NCBI RefSeq assembly: GCF_032921865.1
Contig: NZ_CP136684.1
Location: 1,718,501 to 1,782,500 of the forward strand
Direction of reading: 5' to 3'
DNA: 64,000 bases
Source of the DNA: Thalassospira lucentensis
Lineage (GTDB): Bacteria > Pseudomonadota > Alphaproteobacteria > Rhodospirillales > Thalassospiraceae
Positions 1 to 11,827 of the stretch are shown here, piece after piece. The notes below the pieces were generated by a model. The model did not search any database, was not told where the DNA came from, and worked only from the letters and a program-made list of their open reading frames with translations. Position 1 is the first letter of the stretch, and each line of letters starts with the position of its first letter. The translations under genes and the position numbers were made by a program.

Positions 1-1
1 G

Positions 2-112
2 GTTTATGGTCGGGAAGGCGAAAGCTGCACCGCGGATGGCTGCGAAAGCGTCGTGGGCAGGATTGTTCAGGCTGGTCGATCAACCTTCTTCTGCCCTACT
101 TGCCAGAAATAG
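2..112 (+). CDS. mutM: Formamidopyrimidine-DNA glycosylase, C-terminal end (partial)
   Basis: Only the last 36 codons and the stop lie in the window. They encode the C-terminal zinc finger of Fpg/MutM, recognisable from the opening VYGREGE, the [16 protein letters not shown] ending, and four cysteines spaced as CX4C...CX2C. The family removes oxidised purines such as 8-oxoguanine from DNA, and this finger contacts DNA. The gene is cut by the window edge, not broken. The order mutM, hydratase, rpsT, dnaA supports a chromosomal housekeeping context. Confidence 0.88.
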   Translation, partial: VYGREGESCTADGCESVVGRIVQAGRSTFFCPTCQK

Positions 113-287
113 GCGTTTTGCATTTCCTGTTGCCGGAAACGCGTGTGACAGAATTCGGATAATCCGGTGATTCTGTCGGGTCCGGTTGCGGCTTGGAAAT
201 AAAATCGGTAAAACAGTATCAAAATATGTCTTCGACCGAATCGGATCGCAAATGTAAGCGGATTGATTCCCGACAAAGGATTGCAGC

Positions 288-1064
288 ATGTCTTACGAGA
301 ACATCATTGCCGAGGTTAAGGGCAATGTCGGCCTGATCACTCTTAATCGTCCCCAGGCTTTGAACGCGCTTTGTGCGGCATTGATCACCGACATCGGTGG
401 GGCGCTTGATCAGTTCGAAAATGACGAAAACATTCGCGCCATCGTCATTACCGGATCGGAACGGGCCTTTGCGGCCGGGGCCGATATCAAGGAAATGGCC
501 GATTATGATTATATGGATGTCTATAAGAGCGACTTCATCACCAAGGGCTGGACACGGGTGGCGAGCTGCCGCAAGCCGGTTATTGCCGCGGTAGCGGGCT
601 TTGCGCTTGGCGGCGGTTGCGAGCTTGCGATGATGTGCGACATCATTCTTGCTGCGGATACGGCAAAGTTCGGTCAGCCGGAAATCACCATCGGAACCAT
701 TCCGGGTGCTGGTGGGACGCAGCGCCTTACGCGTGCCATTGGCAAATCCAAAGCAATGGAAATGTGCCTTACCGGTCGGATGATGGATGCTGAAGAAGCA
801 GAACGCTCGGGACTCGTCGCACGAGTCGTCCCGGCCGACTCGCTTATGGAAGAAGCGATGAAACTGGCTGATAAAATTGCTTCTTTCTCTGGCCCGGTTC
901 TGATGAAGGTGAAGGAGAGTGTCAGCAAGTCTTATGAAATGTCTCTGACCGAAGGTCTGATGTTTGAACGTCGCGAGTTCCATTCGACATTTGCGCTCGA
1001 TGACCGGGCCGAGGGCATGAAAGCCTTTGCTGAAAAGAGAAAACCGGATTTCAAGCATCGCTGA
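288..1064 (+). CDS. Enoyl-CoA hydratase
   Basis: 258 residues, the usual length of a crotonase-fold enoyl-CoA hydratase. The family adds water across trans-2-enoyl-CoA in beta-oxidation. The oxyanion-hole segments (AAGADIKEM near residue 62 and [12 protein letters not shown] near 104) and the two catalytic glutamates expected for a true hydratase (E112 and E132, the latter in [19 protein letters not shown]) are present. An AAAGGA motif lies about 7 bases before the ATG. It stands alone between mutM and rpsT. Specific substrate chain length cannot be read from sequence. Confidence 0.92.
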   Translation: MSYENIIAEVKGNVGLITLNRPQALNALCAALITDIGGALDQFENDENIRAIVITGSERAFAAGADIKEMADYDYMDVYKSDFITKGWTRVASCRKPVIAAVAGFALGGGCELAMMCDIILAADTAKFGQPEITIGTIPGAGGTQRLTRAIGKSKAMEMCLTGRMMDAEEAERSGLVARVVPADSLMEEAMKLADKIASFSGPVLMKVKESVSKSYEMSLTEGLMFERREFHSTFALDDRAEGMKAFAEKRKPDFKHR

Positions 1065-1240
1065 TTCGGGCTGGATCGTACCCCGATACCTGCGATGCAT
1101 TGCTGCCTTGCAGTAGTAAAGAGTCGCAAACCGCGGAAATTCAGCGGGATTGAAGGTATCGGGGGTTGACGAGGGTTTCCGACGGAGCTATAAGCCGCGC
1201 TCCGAATTACGTAACATTTGTTTTAAGAGACAGGTTCGCA

Positions 1241-1501
1241 ATGGCTCACCATAAATCGGCCAAGAAGCGCATTCGCCGCAACGCCGCACGTGCAGAAGTT
1301 AATGGTGCACGCATCGGTCGCATTCGTACCTTCGTTAAGAAGGTCGAGGCTGCGCTGAACGTTGGCGACAAAGATGCCGCTCTGGCTGCGCTGAAAGTTG
1401 CAGAGCCGGAAATGGCACGTGGCGCGCAGCTCGGCGTTCTGCACAAGAACACCGTCGCTCGCAAGGTCTCGCGTCTGACCGCTCGCGTCAAAGCGCTTTA
1501 A
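1241..1501 (+). CDS. rpsT: 30S ribosomal protein S20
   Basis: 86 residues starting [14 protein letters not shown], the typical lysine- and arginine-rich S20 sequence that binds 16S rRNA. An in-frame upstream start at 1166 would add 25 residues not found in the family, so the ATG at 1241 is chosen; a weak AAGAGACAGG stretch precedes it. The C-terminus ([21 protein letters not shown]) is characteristic. A strong terminator follows, so it is probably monocistronic. Confidence 0.96.
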   Translation: MAHHKSAKKRIRRNAARAEVNGARIGRIRTFVKKVEAALNVGDKDAALAALKVAEPEMARGAQLGVLHKNTVARKVSRLTARVKAL

Positions 1502-1529
1502 TTTATCCCTTACGGGATGGCGAGTCGAA

Positions 1530-1554
1530 GGCCGTGCTTGTAGCACGGCCTTTT
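1530..1554 (+). terminator. rpsT intrinsic terminator
   Basis: Nine-base stem GGCCGTGCT / AGCACGGCC with a 3-base loop followed by TTTT, 29 bases after the rpsT stop. Confidence 0.88.
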
Positions 1555-1677
1555 CGCTGCCCGGATTTCGTCGAATCACCTTTTGTTCCTTGGTTGCGGC
1601 ATCGCAAAAAACCGCACAAACAAAGGACTGTTTTGGTGCCGAAATCCTTTTAACGTTCTGTTAAAGATCGCCTTGCC

Positions 1678-1858
1678 TGATGCGGATCGCATCAGTACAG
1701 TGTTTTGACTTCGCTGGCCGCGCAACGCGGCGAAAGACGAAGAACCAAAAAACAAAAGGCGCGAGTACGCTTCCAAGACTTGGTGGAAGACAGGCGTGTT
1801 GATCATGTTTGTGATCAACGCGGGCGAGTACTTTTTTGTCTTTCGCGTTTTGTTTGGT
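1678..1858 (+). promoter_or_regulatory. Structured dnaA upstream region
   Basis: The 340-base gap before dnaA has no convincing gene and several inverted repeats: TGATGCG/CGCATCA (1678-1694), GCCGCG/CGCGGC (1717-1731), CTTCCA/TGGAAG (1770-1789) and GTTGATCA/TGATCAAC (1798-1819). GCGAAAGAC (1730-1738) is complementary to GTCTTTCGC (1838-1846) and would enclose the last two. GCGAGTAC is repeated at 1761 and 1824. No clear TTATCCACA DnaA box was seen. Function (leader RNA, protein binding, part of an origin) is not determinable here. Confidence 0.45.
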
Positions 1859-1893
1859 AGTGAAGATTGATTAAGCGGGGAAAGGTTCTAACA

Positions 1894-3474
1894 GTGCAGC
1901 ACGCCGTTAGGGGAACGCAATCGGCACTCGGGGAGTCCAACGGGGGGATTCCGGGTGACCAGCAGGCGGCACTAGACGATCACGCGAAAGCGACATGGCA
2001 GATTGTTCGCGAAAAGCTTCGTTCGGAGTTTGGCGCGACAGCTTATCGCTATTGGCTTGATCCCGTCGCATTGATCGCGGTCGAAGCCGGTGTTGCGCGT
2101 CTTGGTGCGCCAACGCGTGCAATGCGTGACTGGGTAACTCAGCACTATCTGGATCGTATTCAGTCCTTCTGGCATTCCGAGGATGAGAACATCCATTTTG
2201 TCGAGATCGTTGTTGTTCAACCGGCGAATGGTAACGGTCAGAAAAGCCTGCCTTCTTCCTCCGCTTCGAATTCAGGTGCCCAGTCCGGGAATGGCAGTGC
2301 GCGTGGTCGCATCAGTGACGATGTCACACGACTGGATAAAGTCGCGAACGAGGTGACTGATGTCGAAGGTTCCAGTCCATCCTATGCGGGCAATGCAAAA
2401 GGTCTGGTTTCCGGCGGTCGCAAGGCAATTGGCACAATGTCCGATGACGGCATATCGGCCGCACTTGATCCGCGTTACACATTCGACAATTTCGTGATCG
2501 GCAAGCCGAACGAATTTGCCTATGCGGCAGCACGCCGCCTGGCCGAAGCCGAATCGGTGCCTTTCAACCCGCTGTTCCTTTATGGCGGTGTTGGCCTTGG
2601 TAAAACCCACCTTATGCATGCAATTGCGTGGCACATTCGCCGCACGCAGCCGCACCGCACGGTGATTTACCTGTCTGCCGAAAAATTTATGTACCGGTTC
2701 ATCCGGGCTCTGCGTGACAAGAACACCGTTGATTTCAAAGATCAGTTCCGGTCTGTTGATGTGCTGATGGTCGATGATGTTCAGTTCATTTCCGGCAAGG
2801 ACTCGACTCAGGAAGAATTCTTCCACACCTTCAATGCGCTGGTGGATCAGGGGCGTCAGATCATTGTATCCGCCGACAAATCACCTTCGGACCTTGAAGA
2901 TATCGAGGAACGTTTGCGTTCGCGTCTTGGCTCAGGCCTTGTTGCTGATATTCATGCCACGACCTACGAGCTGCGTCTGGGCATCCTCGAATCGAAGGCG
3001 GAACGCCAGAATATCGAGCTGCCGCAGCGCGTGATGGAATTTCTGGCTCACAAGATCACCGCGAACGTGCGTGAACTCGAAGGTGCGCTGAACCGCGTCA
3101 TTGCCCACGCACAGCTTGTCGGACGTGAAATCAGTCTCGAGATGGTTCAGGACGTGCTGCACGATGTTCTGCGTGCATCCGAACGCCGGGTTTCGATTGA
3201 GGAAATCCAGAAAAAAGTTGCCGAGCATTTCAATATCAAGGTGTCGGACATGCATTCCGCCCGTCGGGCCCGGGCCGTTGCCCGCCCGCGTCAGGTCGCG
3301 ATGTATCTGTCCAAGCAATTGACGACGCATTCCCTGCCGGAAATCGGTCGCAAATTCGGTGGTCGTGACCACACGACCGTCATGCATGCCGTTCGCAAAA
3401 TCGAAGAACTGCATGTGAGCGATCCTTCGCTGTCCGAGGATATCGACCTGCTGCGTCGCATGCTTGAAGGCTGA
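1894..3474 (+). CDS. dnaA: Chromosomal replication initiator DnaA
   Basis: 526 residues from a GTG start; the ATP-dependent initiator that binds DnaA boxes and opens oriC. Seen in order: N-terminal DnaB/self-interaction domain (about residues 30-110), a variable serine/glycine-rich linker, the AAA+ core with Walker A GGVGLGKTH (about 231-239) and Walker B LMVDDVQF (about 291-298), and the C-terminal DNA-binding helix-turn-helix with the signature GGRDHTTVMHAVRKI. A TTG at 1867 is in frame, but GTG 1894 has a GGGGAAAGG ribosome-binding site 8 bases upstream and is preferred. dnaN, recF and gyrB follow in the classical order. Confidence 0.95.
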   Translation: MQHAVRGTQSALGESNGGIPGDQQAALDDHAKATWQIVREKLRSEFGATAYRYWLDPVALIAVEAGVARLGAPTRAMRDWVTQHYLDRIQSFWHSEDENIHFVEIVVVQPANGNGQKSLPSSSASNSGAQSGNGSARGRISDDVTRLDKVANEVTDVEGSSPSYAGNAKGLVSGGRKAIGTMSDDGISAALDPRYTFDNFVIGKPNEFAYAAARRLAEAESVPFNPLFLYGGVGLGKTHLMHAIAWHIRRTQPHRTVIYLSAEKFMYRFIRALRDKNTVDFKDQFRSVDVLMVDDVQFISGKDSTQEEFFHTFNALVDQGRQIIVSADKSPSDLEDIEERLRSRLGSGLVADIHATTYELRLGILESKAERQNIELPQRVMEFLAHKITANVRELEGALNRVIAHAQLVGREISLEMVQDVLHDVLRASERRVSIEEIQKKVAEHFNIKVSDMHSARRARAVARPRQVAMYLSKQLTTHSLPEIGRKFGGRDHTTVMHAVRKIEELHVSDPSLSEDIDLLRRMLEG

Positions 3475-3497
3475 TTGCGATTTCGAAAATAATTGGG

Positions 3498-3532
3498 CGG
3501 GTCACGGTTTGAAAACGGTGACCCGTTCTGAT
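3498..3532 (+). terminator. Possible dnaA terminator
   Basis: Eight-base perfect stem CGGGTCAC / GTGACCCG (3498-3525) with a 12-base loop, 23 bases after the dnaA stop. It has only a poor T tract (TTCTG). The remaining gap to dnaN (3533-3785) holds no recognisable gene; a near-palindrome ATTCCGATCGGAT followed by TTTT sits at about 3532-3548 and could contribute. Confidence 0.45.
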
Positions 3533-3785
3533 TCCGATCGGATTTTTACGGTGACCAACGGGCTGAAAATCAGGCACCGCGCGGGGTTCCGCCTTTTGCG
3601 TGCATTGGGTGGGAAAATATACAACGACTCGTTTTGTTTGCTTGGGTTTAAGCCGTAAAAATCCTTCGATTTCCCGACATGCATGTTATAATGCGCCTGC
3701 CTTGCCCGAAAGGGTGAAGCAAAAGCGACAAAATCGATTATAAATCAATTTGTTAAACCAATACTGACAGACGGATAGGACGGGC

Positions 3786-4904
3786 ATGAAGCTGACCATT
3801 GAACGCGCGGCTCTGTTGAAATCTTTGACCCATGTTCAAAGTGTGGTCGAACGGCGCAATACCATTCCGATTCTGTCCAATATTTTGCTGCGGGCAGAGA
3901 ATGATCAGCTGTCTTTGACTGCAACGGACATGGATCTTGAGGTGATTGAAACCACCACTGCAGAAGTCAGTGAAGCCGGTGCAACCACCACCCCCGCCCA
4001 TACCCTTTACGAGATTGTCCGCAAGTTGCCGGAAGGCTCGCAGGTGCAAATCGCGCTTGAGCCGGGAGCAGGGCGTCTTACCCTGTCTGCTGGTCGTTCG
4101 AAATTCAATCTGGCGGTTCTTCCGGTTGATGACTTCCCGGTCATGTCCGGTGGTGAGCTTCCGGTCAGCTTTGGCCTTGCCGCGGCGGAACTTCGCGGTC
4201 TGATTGATCGTGCGGAATTTGCGATTTCGACCGAAGAGACCCGTTACTATCTGAATGGTATCTATTTCCATGCGACCGACGCAGAAGGAACCAAAATCCT
4301 GCGTGCTGTTGCAACTGATGGCCATCGTCTGGCTCGGGTCGAGGCACCGCTTCCCGATGGGGCGGAAAACATGCCCGGCGTTATTGTGCCGCGGAAAACC
4401 GTTGGCGAATTGCGCAAGCTGATCGAGGAAACCGGCGAAGCGGTAGACATCGCCATGTCCGACACCAAAATTCGCTTTGGTTTTGGCAAGGCAGTGCTGA
4501 CCTCCAAGCTGATTGATGGCACCTTCCCGGATTACGAGCGTGTCATTCCGTCTGGCAATGACAAGACGCTTGATATCGAGTGCAAAGCCTTTGCCGATGC
4601 TGTTGATCGCGTTTCCGCTATTTCGATCGAAAAGTCGCGTGCGGTCAAAGTCGTCATGTCGGGGAATACCCTGACCCTTTCCGCGTCGAGCCCGGAACAC
4701 GGAACCGCATCCGAGGAACTCGAAATCAACTATGATGCCGATGACATCGAAATCGGTTTCAATTCGCGTTATTTGCTCGATATCGCCAAGCAGGTAAAGG
4801 GCGACACCCTGAACCTTCTGATGTCGGACGGTTCATCACCAACCATTCTGCGTGATACCGATGATCTTTCGGCATTGTACGTTCTGATGCCGATGCGCGT
4901 CTGA
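3786..4904 (+). CDS. dnaN: DNA polymerase III subunit beta (sliding clamp)
   Basis: 372 residues, the standard clamp length. The ring-shaped dimer tethers DNA polymerase to the template. The start MKLTIERAALLKSLTHVQSVVERRNTIPILSN is diagnostic, as are YYLNGIYFH, ATDGHRLA and the C-terminal VLMPMRV that ends nearly all beta clamps. It is preceded by about 310 bases of non-coding DNA, so it probably has its own promoter. recF follows 64 bases downstream. Confidence 0.97.
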   Translation: MKLTIERAALLKSLTHVQSVVERRNTIPILSNILLRAENDQLSLTATDMDLEVIETTTAEVSEAGATTTPAHTLYEIVRKLPEGSQVQIALEPGAGRLTLSAGRSKFNLAVLPVDDFPVMSGGELPVSFGLAAAELRGLIDRAEFAISTEETRYYLNGIYFHATDAEGTKILRAVATDGHRLARVEAPLPDGAENMPGVIVPRKTVGELRKLIEETGEAVDIAMSDTKIRFGFGKAVLTSKLIDGTFPDYERVIPSGNDKTLDIECKAFADAVDRVSAISIEKSRAVKVVMSGNTLTLSASSPEHGTASEELEINYDADDIEIGFNSRYLLDIAKQVKGDTLNLLMSDGSSPTILRDTDDLSALYVLMPMRV

Positions 4905-4968
4905 CGGTTAGCGCACTTTTGCTGTGGCTGTTCTTGCCCATAATCTTCCACCCCAAGACGGTACGTCC

Positions 4969-8608
<3,640 letters not shown>

Positions 8609-8616
8609 GTGGCATC

Positions 8617-8621
8617 AGGTG
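8617..8621. repeat. Target-site duplication, left copy (AGGTG)
   Basis: AGGTG directly precedes the left terminus of the transposon and is repeated directly after the right terminus (25574-25578). A 5-bp duplication is the size made by Tn7-family transposition. Confidence 0.9.
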
Positions 8622-8689
8622 TGTGAATTGACTCATAAAATTAGAAACGCGACGCATAAATCTAGAATCTGTGACACATAAAATTAGAA
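8622..8689. repeat. Left-end transposase-binding repeats
   Basis: Three 18-base direct repeats with consensus YGACNCATAAAATTAGAA begin at 8629, 8650 and 8672, spaced 21 and 22 bases apart, about two helical turns. Arrays of this kind are TnsB-binding sites in Tn7-family ends. Confidence 0.85.
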
Positions 8690-8754
8690 CGGGCAGAGCA
8701 AGTTCAAATGAATGCTATGAATTAGCTCTGCTCGTCTTTAATCGTTGAGATTTG

Positions 8755-8784
8755 TTGCATCTGGGCGTCTGGTTAAGTTAAAAT
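8755..8784 (+). promoter_or_regulatory. Candidate promoter of a small RNA or leader
   Basis: TTGCAT (8755-8760), 18-base spacer, TAAAAT (8779-8784). This would start transcription near 8791, just before the long hairpin that follows. Based only on similarity to the sigma-70 consensus. Confidence 0.4.
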
Positions 8785-8790
8785 CTCTCC

Positions 8791-8864
8791 AACAACACCC
8801 CCCCCACGCTTAGCCTGAAGTTCTTAGGAACTCAGTGATGCGCCTCTTGGGGGGTTATTTTTTG
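8791..8864 (+). ncRNA. Putative small structured RNA or fic attenuator
   Basis: A long hairpin occupies the segment. The outer stem pairs the C run (8798-8805) with GGGGGG (8849-8854); inside it CGC (8807-8809) pairs with GCG (8840-8842), CTG with CAG, and AGTTC (8819-8823) with GAACT (8828-8832) around a TTAG loop. It ends in TTATTTTTT. With the upstream promoter-like sequence this makes a roughly 70-base self-terminating RNA. It may be a free small RNA or a leader controlling the fic gene 105 bases downstream. The remainder of 8690-8968 shows only an inverted repeat GCAGAGC/GCTCTGC (8693-8731). Confidence 0.45.
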
Positions 8865-8968
8865 CCAAAATCGCGAGTTGTTGTAGGTTTTGCCTCTTTC
8901 GTGAAATTTATTCACGTCATTATGTGAGCCGAATATGGTGATTAATCGGCTCACGAGGGAGCATTGTG

Positions 8969-10075
8969 ATGGGCAAATGGAACTGGCAGCACAGCGACTG
9001 GCCCAATTTCACGTGGGATAAGCAGCAGCTCCAGGCCCGCTTGCCTTCTGTTTATCATAAACAGGGATACGTGGCCGGATTGGTCAACTCGCAGAACGGC
9101 AGACGAGCCTTAATCACCAAAGCACTTACTGAGAACATTGTTGCTTCTTTTGCAATTGAGGGCGAGTACCTAAACGCAACTGAAGTATCCTATGAAATCG
9201 AGCGAGGGTTTGGCCGACCTTCCTCTTGCGATGAGGCCAAGAGTGTCGGGCTACTGGAGGGAAACGCCGCTGCTTTGATATCAACCGTTTTTGACGAGTC
9301 CTCTAAAGACCTTACTCTGCATCGATTGGGGATGTGGCAGCGCTGCATGTTCGAGAGGACCTACTCGCCAGCTCAAATCGGACAGCCTGCAACATGGCGA
9401 ACTGAAGATATCAAGGTGGTTTCCGGTGGAACTGGTGACCGGAAGATTCATTTCGAAGCCCCTGATGCATCACGCATCGCAATCGAGATGGAAGCATTCC
9501 TTCATTGGTTTGCTTACAGTCGGGAAAGCAAAGAAATAGACCCGGTCTCGCGAGCTGCTTTGGCGCACCTGTGGTTCGTGACCGTGCATCCGTTCGATGA
9601 CGGCAATGGTAGGAGCGCCCGCGCGGTTGCTGATTTGGCACTGTTTCAGTCAGACAAAAATGCTGTCTTGTACCCAATGGCGGCTTACATTTTAGCCGAC
9701 CGAGAGAACTATTACCGAGTGTTGGAGCGAACTCAGTCTTCCGGTTTGGACATAACGGAATGGATGATCTGGTTTTTCAAAACTTTGGAAAATGCACTCG
9801 ACGGGGCGTCAACGAGATTAAGCTGGAATATTGAAGCAAATAACCTCGTGGCAATGCAGCCAGAAAGCCGACTTTTGACGCAACAAGTCAGAATTCTTGT
9901 GATGCTACATGATGATGCGGATCAAAATGTCATAAGCGCATCACAATATGCTGCGATTAATAGCGTTAGTAAGGCGACAGCGACGCGCCACCTTACTGAC
10001 CTGGTCGAGAAGGGCTATCTATGCGTTTGCGAAGGACGCGGTCGTTCGACGAAATACCGTTTGTCAGGCAAATAA
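8969..10075 (+). CDS. Fic family protein (N-terminal DUF4172-like, C-terminal wHTH)
   Basis: 368 residues. The Fic core has the complete active-site motif HPFDDGNGRSAR (about residues 207-218) expected for AMP transfer to a hydroxyl side chain of a target protein. The N-terminus (WNWQHSDWPNFTWD) resembles the DUF4172 region often joined to Fic. SFAIEG (about residues 60-65) fits the autoinhibitory (S/T)xxxE(G/N) motif placed before the core. The last 70 residues look like a winged helix-turn-helix, so it may also regulate its own gene. ATG 8969 is preferred over GTG 8966 because GAGGGAG is then 8 bases upstream. Transposon cargo; the target is unknown and no separate antitoxin is seen. Confidence 0.85.
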   Translation: MGKWNWQHSDWPNFTWDKQQLQARLPSVYHKQGYVAGLVNSQNGRRALITKALTENIVASFAIEGEYLNATEVSYEIERGFGRPSSCDEAKSVGLLEGNAAALISTVFDESSKDLTLHRLGMWQRCMFERTYSPAQIGQPATWRTEDIKVVSGGTGDRKIHFEAPDASRIAIEMEAFLHWFAYSRESKEIDPVSRAALAHLWFVTVHPFDDGNGRSARAVADLALFQSDKNAVLYPMAAYILADRENYYRVLERTQSSGLDITEWMIWFFKTLENALDGASTRLSWNIEANNLVAMQPESRLLTQQVRILVMLHDDADQNVISASQYAAINSVSKATATRHLTDLVEKGYLCVCEGRGRSTKYRLSGK

Positions 10076-10086
10076 TTGATCAGGCA

Positions 10087-11064
10087 TTAGACCATTCCAA
10101 AATCTGGTATGCCCTGACGCATGATTTCGCGAAGAGTTAGAGAATAACGAGAGGGCCGGGCGTCTCCTTTTGGGCGACGAACAATCTTCATTTCGCTGCC
10201 CGTTTCATCAAATTCGATGATCCCGACTTGATGAATGTCCAGAGCGTCAATCGCCGAATTAATTTCTTCTGATGGCCATCGGAACGAGCTGTTTCTGCAA
10301 AGCCATACGTGCCGGAAAAAGCTCGAGCGATAATCGATATCCGATAGCAGGTTCTGGAAAGCGAGTTTGTTGTTTCCGGGAGAGCCGGTCATGAACATGA
10401 AGCCGTCAACCAGCTGTAAGGCGCCATCCTCGCCACAGCGAATGCCAACAGCGTCAATGCTGACGAATTCGAAATCGTATCTTTTAAAATAGATACTGAC
10501 ATCGTCACCTCCATAAAGGAGCGATTTGTGCTCGTCGATCAGAGCAAGCGCGTCTTTTCTGTGAAGGGCGTCTTTGGGCATCAGGAACGTTGGAGCGGCT
10601 GATGAAGAGTATTTGCGGTTTGTTACTTCACTGAGGATTTCCTTGATGCGAACAACCGGGACCTTTTTGTCTCGCATCTCAGCCAAGAGATCGAGTGCAG
10701 CGTCTGGGTCTGCGCTGTGAATACGCGCGAACAATTCTGCAGTGTGAAAGTGACCCAGTACGTCAAACAGGGCATTTGGTTCGATTGCGCGCTGTCCGAG
10801 AATTTCTTGCAGTTTCATTTTTTCGCGATCTGCGATGGCATTTCCGCGGATGAGTGTTGAGCGCATCCGTTGCAATGCGTTGCGTGTGTATCGCGTTTTC
10901 TGAGCAAGCATTTCCCAGAAATGTTCTTTATTTGCAGAGTATTGTTTACCTGCTGGCGTTTTCTCGATCGCGTTAATGAGCATTGCAATATCCGTCCATG
11001 GAAGTCTGCGATCCCTGGCATTATCGAGTTTTGCAAGAAGTTCATCGAACGATTGTGTGCTCAT
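10087..11064 (-). CDS. Unknown protein divergent from tnsA
   Basis: 325 residues, not recognised. The first 80 residues are helical and basic with an HTH-like stretch (KTRYTRNALQRMRSTLIRG). The C-terminal half alternates predicted strands and helices (FEFVSIDAVGIRC, VWLCRNSS, VGIIEFDETGSEMKIVRRP), a layout reminiscent of restriction-endonuclease-like folds, but no complete D-(D/E)XK motif is visible, so this is only an impression. It is convergent with fic (11-base gap) and divergent from tnsA over a 115-base region with repeats. It could be a cargo gene or an accessory or regulatory protein of the element. There is no resemblance to TnsE that I can defend. Confidence 0.6.
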   Translation of the reverse strand: MSTQSFDELLAKLDNARDRRLPWTDIAMLINAIEKTPAGKQYSANKEHFWEMLAQKTRYTRNALQRMRSTLIRGNAIADREKMKLQEILGQRAIEPNALFDVLGHFHTAELFARIHSADPDAALDLLAEMRDKKVPVVRIKEILSEVTNRKYSSSAAPTFLMPKDALHRKDALALIDEHKSLLYGGDDVSIYFKRYDFEFVSIDAVGIRCGEDGALQLVDGFMFMTGSPGNNKLAFQNLLSDIDYRSSFFRHVWLCRNSSFRWPSEEINSAIDALDIHQVGIIEFDETGSEMKIVRRPKGDARPSRYSLTLREIMRQGIPDFGMV

Positions 11065-11141
11065 TTTGATTCTTTTCCACGGTGTTGGAAGTTTCTTTCA
11101 ATTACCCATAGCAGAATTTTTCGATTGTGCAAAGTTGATTT

Positions 11142-11172
11142 GAATCATAATATGCCACGAATCATAACGTGG
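11142..11172. promoter_or_regulatory. Candidate operator between tnsA and the divergent gene
   Basis: GAATCATAA occurs twice (11142-11150 and 11159-11167), and CCACG (11155-11159) pairs with CGTGG (11168-11172). The first copy, TGAATCATAATAT, resembles the element's end repeat TGACTCATAAAAT. It ends 8 bases before the tnsA start, so a bound protein would affect tns expression. Function inferred from position. Confidence 0.4.
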
Positions 11173-11179
11173 ATTGTGA

Positions 11180-11827
11180 ATGATGTTTGATCCCCATGCA
11201 CAAAGAAGCAGGAAGGTTGTCCGTCGGACAACGCATCGCGTTGTAGGTCGTTTTCCAAGCTTGAAATCCAGTCGGGTCGTCCACTGGGAGTCCCAGCTCG
11301 AGCGCGACATGATACGTTTGTTGGAGTTTGATCCGGCGGTGTTGTCATATCGGGAGCAACCAGAGCCTCTTACTTATTTCGATAGCGGAAAAAGGCGTAA
11401 ATACACACCCGATTTTATCGCGCAGATGACGACTGGCGTAACTGTCTTTGAGGTGAAGCCTTACGAACAGTCCATAACAAGCCCCTTGAAAGAGAGACTT
11501 GTGGCATTCCGGGAGTACTACAGCGTGCAAGGCATAGATTTCCTGGTGATGACCGAGCGCGAAATCCGAAAAGAACCGCGACTTTCAAACATCACCAAAC
11601 TCTTGCGGTATCAGCGCGAAATCGTGAATCCCGCCAGAAAGCAGGTTGTTATCAATCTCATTAATAGCGGTGTTCAGACCCTTGCGGGGTTGTTCGAACA
11701 TTTGAAAGAGCATGGTGTTCCGTTCTCGCAGGTCTATGCACTCATTGCTCAAGGCATTCTTGGCGTCGATATTAATCAACCGATCGACAACGACAATACA
11801 CCTGTCTGTTTGCGGAGGGCTTCATAA
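11180..11827 (+). CDS. tnsA: TnsA-like transposon endonuclease
   Basis: 215 residues. TnsA cuts the 5' ends of the element so that, with TnsB, it leaves by cut-and-paste. Catalytic residues of the restriction-enzyme fold are visible: an N-terminal acidic helix (HWESQLERD, about 35-43), the aspartate in RRKYTPDFI (D78), and the ExK pair in VFEVKPYEQ (E91, K93). The C-terminal 80 residues correspond to the region that contacts TnsC in Tn7. Its TAA stop overlaps the tnsB ATG by one base (TAATG), showing translational coupling. Confidence 0.9.
   Translation: MMFDPHAQRSRKVVRRTTHRVVGRFPSLKSSRVVHWESQLERDMIRLLEFDPAVLSYREQPEPLTYFDSGKRRKYTPDFIAQMTTGVTVFEVKPYEQSITSPLKERLVAFREYYSVQGIDFLVMTEREIRKEPRLSNITKLLRYQREIVNPARKQVVINLINSGVQTLAGLFEHLKEHGVPFSQVYALIAQGILGVDINQPIDNDNTPVCLRRAS

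Noticed and set aside
2-112. Truncated mutM pseudogene
   Set aside because: The gene is cut only by the window edge; the visible zinc finger is intact and in frame.
219-1100. Long minus-strand open frame over the hydratase gene
   Set aside because: It overlaps a clear enoyl-CoA hydratase, has no family features and reflects the codon bias of the opposite strand.
1560-1893. Chromosomal origin with DnaA boxes
   Set aside because: No clear TTATCCACA-type box was seen here or in 3475-3785, and in many alphaproteobacteria oriC is not next to dnaA.
10087-11064. TnsE-like target selector
   Set aside because: Size and position could suggest it, but I could not find convincing sequence resemblance, and the gene is divergent from the tns operon.
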